Below, piece by piece: positions 23,514 to 32,149 of a DNA stretch of 59,230 bases. Every line of letters begins with the position of its first letter. Positions within the stretch are counted from its first letter, which is position 1. The notes below the pieces were generated by a model. It was not told the DNA's origin and did no database searches. It saw only the letters and a list, made by a program, of their open reading frames with translations. Origin of the DNA: a bacterium (lineage in GTDB: Bacteria > Bacillota_A > Clostridia > Lachnospirales > Lachnospiraceae). The DNA is taken from positions 1 to 59,230 of the forward strand of contig SFQZ01000008.1 in NCBI GenBank assembly GCA_004562915.1, read 5' to 3'. The translations under genes were made by a program, and so were the position numbers.

Positions 23514-26039
23514 TCAGAACCCTTGTTCTGTTCTGTTGATTATGTCATCCTGTAAAGATCTGGACAACGTCGTAAATAGTGCACTATATCCAGCCACTCT
23601 TACAACAAGATGTTTATACTTCTCCGGATGTTTCTGTGCATCCAGCAAGGTTTCACGACTTACCACATTGAACTGCATGTGGCTTCCCTTCTGATCAAAA
23701 TAAGATCGAATCAAAGCAACAAATTTCTCCAGACCTTCTCTGCCGCTAAGCGCTGAAGGATGGAACTTCTGATTAAACAACGTACCATTCGATGCAATAA
23801 AGTGATCCAGACGCGCTACAGAGTTTGCTGCTGCTGTCGGACCGTTCACATCTTTTCCGGCAGACGGCGAAACACCATCAGCCACCGGTGTGTGTGCAAG
23901 GCGTCCATCCGGTGTCGCTCCGGTCTGAGCTCCCAGTGGAACATTGGCAGATACCGGATACAAGCCGGCCTGAAATTGTCCGCCCCTCGGATTTTTGTAT
24001 TTCTCCATGGTTCTGGTATAAGTATACGCCACATCTCTGGCAAAAGAGTCAACTTCAGGAATATCATTGCCAAACTTTGGAATCTCTTCAATCATATTTC
24101 TGATTTCCTGAAATCTGGCTTTCTTTTCCGGTGACGGCTCCATCTTCAGAACATTCTCGATCATCGATTTAATCTGTTCTTCCGAAACAGTCTGTCCCGC
24201 TTTCTGCAGCTTTTTCACAGCCTGTGCAGCCACCTGACCGGCAGTGATTTCGTCAAAGCCCTGTCCATAATTCCATTCCAGTGCTTCTTTATATTCTCTC
24301 ATACTGACTTTATTTTCTTCATATACCAGCTGTCGAATGGCATATAAGGAATCAGCCATATTGGCAACGCCAAAACCCTGTGGTCCGGTAAAATTGTATA
24401 CCGCACCACCCTCCTGAACCGTTTTTCCTCTCTTAATGCAATCGTCTACCATACAGGAAAGGAAAGGAAGCGGGCATCTTTCTGCATGTGCCACATCAAT
24501 GGCATTATCTGCATTGACCAGAAGTTCAATACAATAGGTAGTCTGCTGTTTATAAGCATCATAAAATTCTTCAAATGTGTCCATTTCTTCCACATCACCG
24601 GTCTGAATCCCAACCTGAACACCCTGATCAACACCATTGGAAAATACCAGTTCCAGAGGTCTGCACATATTATAAAAAGCTGCATCGTGCCAACCTTCTG
24701 TTTTTCCGGCTTTCTGAGGTTCCACACAACCGATGATATTATATTCTCTTGCATCCTGAAGAGTAAGTCCTCTGCTCACAAGTGACGGAATAATCACTTC
24801 GTCATTATAATAGGCCGGTTGTCCCAAACCGGTTCTCGTAAGTTCCGCCGCACGAATCAAGAATTCATGAGGTGATCCGTTCCACACTCTTACACAAAAA
24901 GAAGGCTGTGGAAGATGTACATGCATGGATGCCTGAATACACATAAAAGACAAATCATTAGTCACGTCTTCTCCGTCACCGTTCTGTCCTCCTGCAATCA
25001 GATTTTGAAACAGACTGTATCCTGCAAATCCTTTTGCCGATTCTGCATCTCTGCACTTATTCAGATCATTTAGTTTTACCCAGACACAATCCATCAACTC
25101 CTGGGCAAATTCCCGGGTGATTTTTCCCTCGTCCATATCTTTTTTATAATAGGGATACATGTACTGATCAAATCTTCCCGGAGAAATAGAATGTCCGCTG
25201 GACTCAATCTGCAAAAGCTGTTGAACAAACCAGAAAGATTGACATGCCTCCCAGAATCCGTTTGCTCCATGAGCCGGTACTTTTCTGCAATTGGATGCTA
25301 TGACCATAAGTTCTTTCTTTCTCACATCATCCGTACATTCCTTTGCCATCTTTTCTGCCAGTTCACTGTATCTTTCTGCATAACGTATCACAGCCTCACA
25401 GCTTGTAATCACCGCATTCAAAAAATGTGTTCTTCCGGCATAATCAGCATCTGCTACACTGCATTTTGCCAGTTCTGCTTTTGCCTGCGCAATAATTCCC
25501 AGATACCCGATCTCCAACACTTTTTCATATTGGACTGTCACATGTCCTACACCATTGTAAAAATAATTTCCCGGTGTAAAAATATTGTGTTCGATCGCCT
25601 GTATGGCTTCCGGAGCCATATAGGATGTGGCAAGCTCACTTGTTGTTTTCCCTTTCCAATACTTATGTACCTGACGAAGCTGTTGCTTTGTCTCTTCAGA
25701 AATATAAAAAGGATCCGCTTCACGTACAGCTACCGTATCAAATTCCGCTTCCAGCCATTCAAATGAAAACTCCGGGTATGTCTGACAGCCCCGTGGTGCT
25801 ATGGTTGTACTGCCCACAATCAGTTCCTCATCTCTGATAATGATCGGAATATGATCCAGTATATGTGCAAATGCTTTTGCCCTTCTGGATATAATCGGCT
25901 CACCTTCTGTCTGCATATAAGATTCCGTAAGTAAAACCGCACGGGCTGACTCGATCACCGGCATCTTTTCAAACAGATGATCAATCAACCGGGGGATTCG
26001 AGGCGATTTGGGAATTTCACTGGTGTTAAATTGTTTCAT
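23514..26039 (-). CDS. Glycyl-radical (B12-independent) propanediol dehydratase
   Basis: Dehydrates 1,2-propanediol to propionaldehyde (family members also use glycerol) by a glycyl/thiyl radical. The 841 residues follow the Clostridium butyricum glycerol dehydratase pattern closely. Catalytic Cys438 and Glu440 are in IIGCVEPQKAGKTEG; His166 is in YNGVGHVTVQ; the radical Gly817 is in LVVRVAGYSALF near the end. Compared with that 787-residue enzyme there is an extra helical segment at about 597-650 (EITAGQVAAQAVKKLQKAG, then EEQIKSMIENVLKM). No N- or C-terminal targeting helix is evident. First gene of block 1 under promoter P1. Confidence 0.95.
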   Translation of the reverse strand: MKQFNTSEIPKSPRIPRLIDHLFEKMPVIESARAVLLTESYMQTEGEPIISRRAKAFAHILDHIPIIIRDEELIVGSTTIAPRGCQTYPEFSFEWLEAEFDTVAVREADPFYISEETKQQLRQVHKYWKGKTTSELATSYMAPEAIQAIEHNIFTPGNYFYNGVGHVTVQYEKVLEIGYLGIIAQAKAELAKCSVADADYAGRTHFLNAVITSCEAVIRYAERYSELAEKMAKECTDDVRKKELMVIASNCRKVPAHGANGFWEACQSFWFVQQLLQIESSGHSISPGRFDQYMYPYYKKDMDEGKITREFAQELMDCVWVKLNDLNKCRDAESAKGFAGYSLFQNLIAGGQNGDGEDVTNDLSFMCIQASMHVHLPQPSFCVRVWNGSPHEFLIRAAELTRTGLGQPAYYNDEVIIPSLVSRGLTLQDAREYNIIGCVEPQKAGKTEGWHDAAFYNMCRPLELVFSNGVDQGVQVGIQTGDVEEMDTFEEFYDAYKQQTTYCIELLVNADNAIDVAHAERCPLPFLSCMVDDCIKRGKTVQEGGAVYNFTGPQGFGVANMADSLYAIRQLVYEENKVSMREYKEALEWNYGQGFDEITAGQVAAQAVKKLQKAGQTVSEEQIKSMIENVLKMEPSPEKKARFQEIRNMIEEIPKFGNDIPEVDSFARDVAYTYTRTMEKYKNPRGGQFQAGLYPVSANVPLGAQTGATPDGRLAHTPVADGVSPSAGKDVNGPTAAANSVARLDHFIASNGTLFNQKFHPSALSGREGLEKFVALIRSYFDQKGSHMQFNVVSRETLLDAQKHPEKYKHLVVRVAGYSALFTTLSRSLQDDIINRTEQGF

Positions 26040-26151
26040 AACACTCCTTTCACCGCAACCTGTTATTTTATTTATTGTTCTTTTCCGGAATGACCTCTCA
26101 CAATTCCGGCTCTATTGTCCTTCCTTTCCGGACAATTTTAATTTAAAGCTT

Positions 26152-26180
26152 ATTATACTCTCTTTTTTTTCAAAAGTCAA
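26152..26180 (-). promoter_or_regulatory. Promoter P1 of the glycyl-radical dehydratase block
   Basis: On the minus strand, TTGACT (26175-26180), a 17-bp spacer and TATAAT (26152-26157). The -35 and -10 hexamers and the spacing equal those of P2. The leader to the dehydratase ATG is about 105 nt. Confidence 0.85.
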
Positions 26181-26199
26181 CGAATCCAACACAATTTAT

Positions 26200-26250
26200 G
26201 TGGTTTCATGTTGGTTTTTTGTGGGATTGTACCTTGGTTTTTTGTGGTTT
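26200..26250. promoter_or_regulatory. GTGG/TTGG(T)n repeats between P1 and the divergent PHP-gene promoter
   Basis: In plus-strand notation GTGGTTT (26200), TTGGTTTTTTGTGGG (26211-26225) and TTGGTTTTTTGTGG (26235-26248). GTGG cores are 21 and 23 bp apart. Same motif family as at P2; the first core lies 20 bp from the P1 -35 here and 10 bp from the P2 -35, one helical turn different. Candidate site for the locus DeoR protein. Confidence 0.65.
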
Positions 26251-26263
26251 TCAAGATTTCCTA

Positions 26264-26292
26264 TTGACAAAGCAGATCTTTTCCATCATACT
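26264..26292 (+). promoter_or_regulatory. Probable promoter of the PHP-domain gene
   Basis: TTGACA (26264-26269), a 17-bp spacer and CATACT (26287-26292), directed away from P1. The shared repeats lie between the two promoters, so both could be controlled together. Confidence 0.55.
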
Positions 26293-26322
26293 TAAATCAT
26301 AAATATGAGCCAAAGGACAAAT

Positions 26323-26357
26323 GGACATAAAATGCATGCTTGCATGCATTTTTATGT
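26323..26357 (+). other. Near-perfect palindrome in the leader of the PHP-domain gene
   Basis: GACATAAAATGCATGC and GCATGCATTTTTATGTC flank a 2-nt centre; one extra T breaks perfect symmetry. It lies between the putative promoter and the start codon, 58 bases before the ATG. It could be an operator or an RNA hairpin; the 3' arm is T-rich, so leaky termination is also possible. Confidence 0.6.
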
Positions 26358-26414
26358 CTATGGATCCCGCTAAACATGATTGTCGGGCAACTCAACATTT
26401 TACGAGGTAATACT

Positions 26415-27122
26415 ATGCAGTTTGATATTCATACACATACAATCGCATCCGGACATGGTACCAGCTGTACCATTGCTGATATGGCAAAATCTGCCGCTGC
26501 CAACGGTTTGTCTTTGGTTGGCATCAGTGATCATGGTCCTGCTACCATGGCTGCAGGAACTCCTTCTTATTTCCGAAGTCTGCTCATGGCTCCCCATTAC
26601 CGTTGTGGTATCCGTCTATTGTATGGAGTTGAAGTGAATATTCTGGACTCTAAAGGCACAATCGACCTTGAAGATAGCATTTTATCCCATCTGGATTACG
26701 CCATTGCCAGCATGCACATTCAAAATATGAAACCAGGTACCTGCGAAGAAAATACGCAGGCATATCTTGCTGCTATGAAACATCCGAAAGTAAAAGTAAT
26801 CGGGCATTCTGACGATGTAAAATTTCCGGTTGACTACCGCACACTTGTTGCCGGAGCAAAGGAGCATCATGTACTTCTGGAGCTTAATGAAGCTTCCCTA
26901 ACACCCGGTGGGTATCGGGGAGATACTCGTGCAAATAATATAGAAATGCTTACTTGGTGCCGTCGCTACAGCCATCCCGTGATCCTTTCCAGTGACAGCC
27001 ACGGTCCTGACCGTGTCGGACAATTTCCATATGGATTGGCATTACTGGAAGAAGTAGGTTTTCCACAGGAACTTGTTCTGAACTATCGGCTGGCTAAGCT
27101 GATGGCTTTTCTTCAGGAATAA
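26415..27122 (+). CDS. PHP-domain phosphatase/hydrolase (YcdX-like)
   Basis: A 235-residue cytoplasmic metal-dependent hydrolase of the PHP family. The start is the ATG after GAGGT; the upstream in-frame ATG has no ribosome binding site. Metal-binding motifs in order are FDIHTHTIASGHG, GISDHGPA, LLYGVEVNI, IASMHIQN, VIGHSDDVKF and LSSDSHGPD. Family members act as phosphatases or phosphoesterases with trinuclear metal sites; the substrate is unknown. It is divergent from the glycyl-radical block and overlaps by 10 bp at its 3' end with the convergent GntR gene. Confidence 0.9.
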   Translation: MQFDIHTHTIASGHGTSCTIADMAKSAAANGLSLVGISDHGPATMAAGTPSYFRSLLMAPHYRCGIRLLYGVEVNILDSKGTIDLEDSILSHLDYAIASMHIQNMKPGTCEENTQAYLAAMKHPKVKVIGHSDDVKFPVDYRTLVAGAKEHHVLLELNEASLTPGGYRGDTRANNIEMLTWCRRYSHPVILSSDSHGPDRVGQFPYGLALLEEVGFPQELVLNYRLAKLMAFLQE

Positions 27123-28216
27123 AAAGAGCAGGATCTGCAGAATATTCCCGGTATCAGGATATCATCTTCTTCTGCACCATTTCCGCTTATCTGCGAAAAG
27201 AGTATATTCAGTGCTTTTTTCGCGATTTCTTTTTCATCCTGTTTTACATGCATAAACCTGGTTCCTTCCGGAGCCATATAATCTTCATCTACACAGGCAA
27301 TCCTTATTTCTTCTTCCGGTTTTATTTCTTCCAGTTTCATCGCCTGTACAACTTCAGGAACGATTCCATATTCACTTACGATCACTGCATCCATTTCCCC
27401 TTTATTCTGCTCCAGGAATTTTCTGATTTCATATACCACCTTGGGACTTGGCTTATGATTCATATATTCTTCCCTGGTGATTCCCGATGATACGGCACAG
27501 ATTCCAGCCTCCTCAAGTCCAAGCTTTTCTATTTCACCGATAAATCCATTTCTCCTTTCCTTCACTGAATCTGCTTTCTGGTCATCTGTAGATATAAAAG
27601 CAATTCTTCTGTTTCCTTCTTCTGCCAAAGCTCTTACTAAAGTCGCAGCTGCCGCTCTGTTATCCGTTCTTACAGACGGTACCGGTATTCCTTTCATTTT
27701 CTTATCAACAAGCACGACAGGGAAACCATTCAGACAAAGTCTGAGGATCGCCTGATTATAATGCTTTCCGTGACTCGGCATGATGATCAGCCCTTCCACT
27801 CCCAATGACAGCAGAAAATTTATTTCTTTTGTCTCCTGTTCTCTTTCCCCATAAGAGAAACGCACAAGCATACGATACCCTGCACGCATAGCAAACAGAT
27901 CCATCTGGTACATCATTTCAAGTCCGAAAGGAGAAGAAATGTGTTCCAGGACCACACCGATCATTTTTTCGTTTTTAGCCACTTTCTTCTCTGCTTTTAT
28001 CCATTTATTCACAAAAGTACCATTTCCCGGAATGCGTTTCACATATCCTTCCTCAGCCAGAAGACACAAAGCTTTATTCAATGTGATCATGCTTACCCCG
28101 TATTGTTCACACAGTTCTTTATCATCCGGTATCTTCTTCCCTTCCTCAAAATCTCCATCACGTATTCCATTCAAAATAGAATCATGAACCTTTTGATACA
28201 AAAAAACCTTTCCCAT
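27113..28216 (-). CDS. GntR-type regulator with LacI-like sugar-binding domain
   Basis: A 367-residue regulator. The N-terminal GntR winged HTH (about 3-70) contains GDFEEGKKIPDDKELCEQYG and MITLNKALCLLAEEGYVKRI. The C-terminal periplasmic-binding-protein-like domain (about 80-367) contains MIGVVLEHI, GVEGLIIMPS, SVRTDNRAAAATLVRALAEE and IACVDEDYMAPEG. This is the AraR-type architecture; a sugar is the likely effector. It is divergent from the DUF5054 gene, and three AAACATATTT-type sites lie between them, one covering its own promoter, which suggests autoregulation and control of the neighbour. Confidence 0.9.
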   Translation of the reverse strand: MGKVFLYQKVHDSILNGIRDGDFEEGKKIPDDKELCEQYGVSMITLNKALCLLAEEGYVKRIPGNGTFVNKWIKAEKKVAKNEKMIGVVLEHISSPFGLEMMYQMDLFAMRAGYRMLVRFSYGEREQETKEINFLLSLGVEGLIIMPSHGKHYNQAILRLCLNGFPVVLVDKKMKGIPVPSVRTDNRAAAATLVRALAEEGNRRIAFISTDDQKADSVKERRNGFIGEIEKLGLEEAGICAVSSGITREEYMNHKPSPKVVYEIRKFLEQNKGEMDAVIVSEYGIVPEVVQAMKLEEIKPEEEIRIACVDEDYMAPEGTRFMHVKQDEKEIAKKALNILFSQISGNGAEEDDILIPGIFCRSCSFYS

Positions 28217-28247
28217 CCATACACCTTCTTCAATCTTTTCTTATGTC

Positions 28248-28277
28248 ATTATAAAATATGTTTTTCTAAACAATCAA
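28248..28277 (-). promoter_or_regulatory. Promoter of the GntR gene
   Basis: On the minus strand TTGATT (28272-28277), an 18-bp spacer and TATAAT (28248-28253). A repeat copy (28253-28264) fills part of the spacer and touches the -10 box, a position fit for repression. Confidence 0.7.
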
Positions 28278-28399
28278 GCATTTTCGGATTTTATTAAACA
28301 TATTTTTTTATTCCATATTTTGTACAATATTCCTTTTAAATATCATATACTTTGTGCTAATAGTAAAATTTAATTTCGTTAATTTACAAAACATATTTT
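28253..28399. promoter_or_regulatory. Three AAAACATATTTT operator-like sites
   Basis: AAAATATGTTTT (28253-28264), TAAACATATTTT (28295-28306) and AAAACATATTTT (28388-28399). The first is the exact reverse complement of the third; the second differs at one base. All lie in the 238-bp gap between the divergent GntR and DUF5054 genes. The last sits about 55 bp before the DUF5054 start. The rightward promoter is not clear. Confidence 0.65.
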
Positions 28400-28454
28400 A
28401 TATGTTAGTGTATGCATAGAATAACAGAAACACTATACTTAAAAGGAGATTTTC

Positions 28455-30503
28455 ATGAATCACGAAAATGTAACAAATGTTATTGTGGTCTTCAAAACTC
28501 ATCTGGATATCGGTTTTACAGGTTATGCCAAAGATGTACTTGATCAATATTGCACCACTTTCATTCCGGCTGCCGTTGATCTTGCTTTCCGCGTAAATAC
28601 ACAGGCCCATAAGAAATTTGTGTGGACGGTTGGTTCTTATCTGATTCACTATTATTTTAACCATGCCGCTGATGAAGATTGCGAACGTCTGGCTCAGGCT
28701 ATCCGTCTCGGTTATGTCCGCTGGCATGGACTTGCCTGTACCACCCACACAGAATTGATGGATCGGAAACTTTTGGATTATAATCTGTCTATTTCTCAGT
28801 CTCTGGATGAAGAATTTGGTCTGAAAACGATTGCTGCAAAAATGACCGATGTTCCGGGACATACGATTGGTCTTGTTCCGGCAATGGCGGATGCCGGTAT
28901 CCGTTACCTGCACCTTGGAGTCAACGCATCTTCCCGTGTTCCTTCCGTTCCTTCTATTTTTGTATGGAAATACGAAGCTAAAGAAATCATCGTCAACTAT
29001 GCAGGTGATTATGGGGATGCAGCCATACTGGAAAACGGAACCGCACTTGAATTTTATCATGCTCACGATAACGCCGCACCACCGACCCCGGAAGAGCTTG
29101 ATGAACTTTTCCGTAAATTATCCGAAAAATATCCGAATGCCCACATCGAAGCAGGTACTCTGGATGATTTTGCCAAAAGTGCCCTATCCATTCAGGATTC
29201 TTTTCCTGTCATTACAGAAGAATTGGGAGACACATGGATCCACGGTGCCGGTACCGATCCGTTAAAAGTCTCCTGGTTTCGCCGTCTCCTGTCTTTAAAG
29301 GATAAATGGATCGCTGAAGGCAGACTTACAGAAGACAGTCAGGAATACCAGAATATGATGGAAAATCTTCTCCTGATCGTCGAGCATACCTGGGGCATGG
29401 ATGTAAAAAAATATCTTCTTGATTTTTCAAACTGGGACAAAAAATCTTTTACTACAGCACGACAAAAAGATATCACAGACGAAACTTCCTATGGAGTTTT
29501 CAATATGGGACTTCTAAACGGTATGCTGCCCGAACTGCATCATTATCATGGGGACACGATTCATTCTTCTTACTCCATATTTGAAAGTTCCCACCAGGAA
29601 CAGCGGGATTACATAACCGCCGCTTTATCCCAACTTCCTGAAGATCTAAGAACAGAAGCTCTGGATGTCTTCGCCTTTGCTTATCCGTCTATTCCTGAAA
29701 ACGCTGTCCGTCATTCTGTTTATGAACCAATCACAATCGGAGGCTGCACATTGACTATCGGATGCCACGGTGAGATTCTGCGATATACAGATGAAAATAA
29801 TCATGTTGATAAAGAACTGGGGCTGGGAACAATCGCATATGAAACCTTTGGCGGAAAAGAAGTTGATGACTGTTACTTCGATTATGGACGTGATCTGAAA
29901 GAAAACTTTTTCTGGGCAGAACCGGATTTTGGAAAACCAGGACTTCGTTATTCAACGGAAATAACCCATAACTACTTTGAGCCGGCAGTAACAGACATTT
30001 ATTCCTCCGGCAAAGAAATCTATGTAACTCTCTCATTTTTACAGGAAGCCTGCTGTTTTTACGGCTGCCCCAGAGAATTTACACTGGTTTATAAGCCGGA
30101 AAATAACGTCGTTCAGGTAGATGTATTCTGGAAGAACAAAGATGCCATACGAAGCCCGGAAGCCATCTGGTTCCATATCAATCCGCAGGTAACTTCACCG
30201 GAAAAATGGATGATGAATAAATCCGGCGCACAGGTCAGCCCGCTCAATGTTGTTTATAATGGAAACAGAAAGTTGCATGCAGTTCAGAGTCTTCATTATG
30301 ATTCTCCAACAGAACAGTTCGAGATTGTATCTCTGGATGCTCCCCTGGTGTCCCCGGGAGGACGTAACCTCTACAACACAGACAATACGCTTCCCGATCT
30401 GAATCAGGGATTCTATTTCCTTCTTTACAACAATCGGTGGGGAACCAATTTTAAACAGTGGTTTGATGAAGATATGCGTTTTGCTTTCACAATCCGTTTC
30501 TAA
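28455..30503 (+). CDS. GH38-like/DUF5054 putative glycoside hydrolase, cytoplasmic
   Basis: A 682-residue protein without signal peptide. The N-terminal half resembles the metal-dependent barrel of alpha-mannosidase-type (GH38-like) enzymes: VVFKTHLDIGFTGYA carries a His-x-Asp pair near 14-18, MTDVPGHTIGLVP near 128 an Asp at the expected nucleophile region, and IVEHTWGMDVKKY a further His. The C-terminal half (about 400-682) looks like the all-beta domain of that superfamily (DUF5054 by recall). The substrate is unknown and may not be a mannoside. An AAGGAG site precedes the ATG. It is divergent from a sugar-type GntR regulator and monocistronic with its own terminator, so it is probably induced by a specific saccharide. 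Confidence 0.8.
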   Translation: MNHENVTNVIVVFKTHLDIGFTGYAKDVLDQYCTTFIPAAVDLAFRVNTQAHKKFVWTVGSYLIHYYFNHAADEDCERLAQAIRLGYVRWHGLACTTHTELMDRKLLDYNLSISQSLDEEFGLKTIAAKMTDVPGHTIGLVPAMADAGIRYLHLGVNASSRVPSVPSIFVWKYEAKEIIVNYAGDYGDAAILENGTALEFYHAHDNAAPPTPEELDELFRKLSEKYPNAHIEAGTLDDFAKSALSIQDSFPVITEELGDTWIHGAGTDPLKVSWFRRLLSLKDKWIAEGRLTEDSQEYQNMMENLLLIVEHTWGMDVKKYLLDFSNWDKKSFTTARQKDITDETSYGVFNMGLLNGMLPELHHYHGDTIHSSYSIFESSHQEQRDYITAALSQLPEDLRTEALDVFAFAYPSIPENAVRHSVYEPITIGGCTLTIGCHGEILRYTDENNHVDKELGLGTIAYETFGGKEVDDCYFDYGRDLKENFFWAEPDFGKPGLRYSTEITHNYFEPAVTDIYSSGKEIYVTLSFLQEACCFYGCPREFTLVYKPENNVVQVDVFWKNKDAIRSPEAIWFHINPQVTSPEKWMMNKSGAQVSPLNVVYNGNRKLHAVQSLHYDSPTEQFEIVSLDAPLVSPGGRNLYNTDNTLPDLNQGFYFLLYNNRWGTNFKQWFDEDMRFAFTIRF

Positions 30504-30545
30504 TTTCAAGTACGCCTCGGTGTACTTGCTATAAAAGGTACAAAG

Positions 30546-30592
30546 AAAAAGGTCAGTTCCAGGCATGTAAACATGCCGCAACTGACCTTTTT
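30546..30592. terminator. Bidirectional terminator
   Basis: AAAAAGGTCAGTT pairs with AACTGACCTTTTT around an inner GGCATGT/ACATGCC stem. It serves the DUF5054 gene (+) and the LCP gene (-). A smaller hairpin (CAAGTAC/GTACTTG) lies just upstream at 30507-30528. Confidence 0.9.
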
Positions 30593-30602
30593 CTATCTCA
30601 AT

Positions 30603-32111
30603 TTATTTTGATATTCCCTGACTTATTATATGCTTTTTCCACTGATAATCCCCATCAACCAGACTGACATTTTTTTCAATCGGAGCATCCGGAACTTTCA
30701 GGACAAAGACTTTACTCATATAAGGATTCGTAATCGGTTCTTTTGCATCGTCCCCTGAGCCTGTACTGTTAACAGTGCTATTACTATCCTCTGTTACACT
30801 TTCCACATTATCAGCCACGACTGCTGCCTTTTTCCCCGGCTGAAGGGAAGTGATAACACTCTGGTCACGATCAACACCCTGCACCATCCTGGAAGAAAGA
30901 TCGCCATTGCCGATTTCTGCCTCGATCTTCTGTACCTCTTCATCGATATTCTGCGACTGTGTTGCGTCTGTCTCCGTCTCTTCCGGCTCAGGCGTCGGTG
31001 TCACAACATTTCCCTCTTCATCCAATGCATCCTTACCATAAATGGTTTCTTTCAATCTGCGTATTGTAAGTTCCGAATTTGGTACCAGATTACCATTGAT
31101 GCTCTGGAACATTCCGTCATACGGAATTCGATCCTGCACAATATTATAATTCAGCAGGGTCGGTACCTTAGCCAGAAGACCCCAGAATTCACTTTCCGGT
31201 ATATTATGTGTCAACATAGGCAAAAGCCTGGTAGCCAGTCTGTCGATATCCTCCAGATCCATAGCCTTCACTTTATCAAGAAGCTTCATTAAAACCTCTC
31301 TCTGCCGCTCTGTTCGCTGATAATCGGAATTACCTACTTTACGGATTCGTGCATAAGCTACCGCCTGCATACCGTTACATTCATAAGTTCCCTCTCCGGG
31401 AATCAGATATTTTTTAGATTTCAGGCCGAGAATCCGACATTGCTGCTTGATACTCTTATTTGCATTCTCCGCCTCTTTTTCCGTAAAGGTGATCTCGATT
31501 GTACCAATCTCATCTACAATGTCAATCATATTACCAAAATCCACCGTAACGTATCGATCGACATCTATTTTAAAATTTTCCTCTATCGTCTGTGTCAGCA
31601 AAGGACCGCCGCCATTGGGATAAGCTGCATTCAGCTTCCGATATCCCACTCCGGGTATCAAAGCACGGGTATCTCTCATCAAGGAAATCATGGATATTTT
31701 ATGAAGTCGGTAATTGATTGATATTAAAATCATGGAATCCGAATTGCCCACCCAGTTTTCTTCTGTGGTATCCAAACCTACAAGGACAACATTGTAGACA
31801 TTGCCATCGGTCGTAATCGGTTCCGTAGATGCATAACGCGCCATATTCTCCTGTGCTTCCAGAAGTTCAGGATCCAATTCTCCCTCCTCCGGCTCTTCTT
31901 CCTCCACTTCATCTTCCTCTACTGTATTCTCTGCTTCCGCTGCTTCTTTTTCTGCTTTCTGTTGTTCAATCTGCTGCACTGCTTCTTCATCTGACACAAA
32001 ATTAGTTTTTACATAATATCTGTGTCCCAGGAAATATACCGTACCAACCAGTACCGCTACGATTGCAAGAACAACCAGCACGACAATTCTGGCCTTTTTC
32101 TTTTTCGACAT
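30603..32111 (-). CDS. LytR-CpsA-Psr (LCP) family cell-wall glycopolymer transferase
   Basis: Attaches undecaprenyl-linked polymers to peptidoglycan on the outer face of the membrane. The 502-residue form starts at the ATG after GGAGG, five codons inside the longest frame. A lysine-rich start (MSKKKKAR) and one transmembrane helix (about 8-29) are followed by a very acidic linker. The LCP domain (about 100-300) contains NVVLVGLDTTEEN, NSDSMILISINYRLHKISMI, SLMRDTRALIPG and VAYARIRKVGNSDYQRTERQ with the conserved Asp and Arg residues. The long Thr/Glu-rich C-terminal tail is low complexity. It has its own promoter. Confidence 0.93.
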   Translation of the reverse strand: MSKKKKARIVVLVVLAIVAVLVGTVYFLGHRYYVKTNFVSDEEAVQQIEQQKAEKEAAEAENTVEEDEVEEEEPEEGELDPELLEAQENMARYASTEPITTDGNVYNVVLVGLDTTEENWVGNSDSMILISINYRLHKISMISLMRDTRALIPGVGYRKLNAAYPNGGGPLLTQTIEENFKIDVDRYVTVDFGNMIDIVDEIGTIEITFTEKEAENANKSIKQQCRILGLKSKKYLIPGEGTYECNGMQAVAYARIRKVGNSDYQRTERQREVLMKLLDKVKAMDLEDIDRLATRLLPMLTHNIPESEFWGLLAKVPTLLNYNIVQDRIPYDGMFQSINGNLVPNSELTIRRLKETIYGKDALDEEGNVVTPTPEPEETETDATQSQNIDEEVQKIEAEIGNGDLSSRMVQGVDRDQSVITSLQPGKKAAVVADNVESVTEDSNSTVNSTGSGDDAKEPITNPYMSKVFVLKVPDAPIEKNVSLVDGDYQWKKHIISQGISK

Positions 32112-32149
32112 GGGCCAAGCCTCCATTCACTTCAACCATACTCGAAGAA

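Noticed and set aside
23514..26039. Annotation as pyruvate formate-lyase
   Set aside because: The active-site block reads GCVEPQ with a single Cys followed by Glu, as in diol/glycerol dehydratases; pyruvate formate-lyase has two adjacent cysteines. Context is also propanediol metabolism.
5661..26039. Ethanolamine (eut) or choline (cut) microcompartment
   Set aside because: No EutBC or CutC; the dehydratases, PduGH, PduO and fuculose aldolase point to fucose/propanediol use.
28455..30503. Call as a true alpha-mannosidase
   Set aside because: Only the fold-level metal and nucleophile segments look similar; overall sequence does not match GH38 enzymes well enough to assign a substrate.
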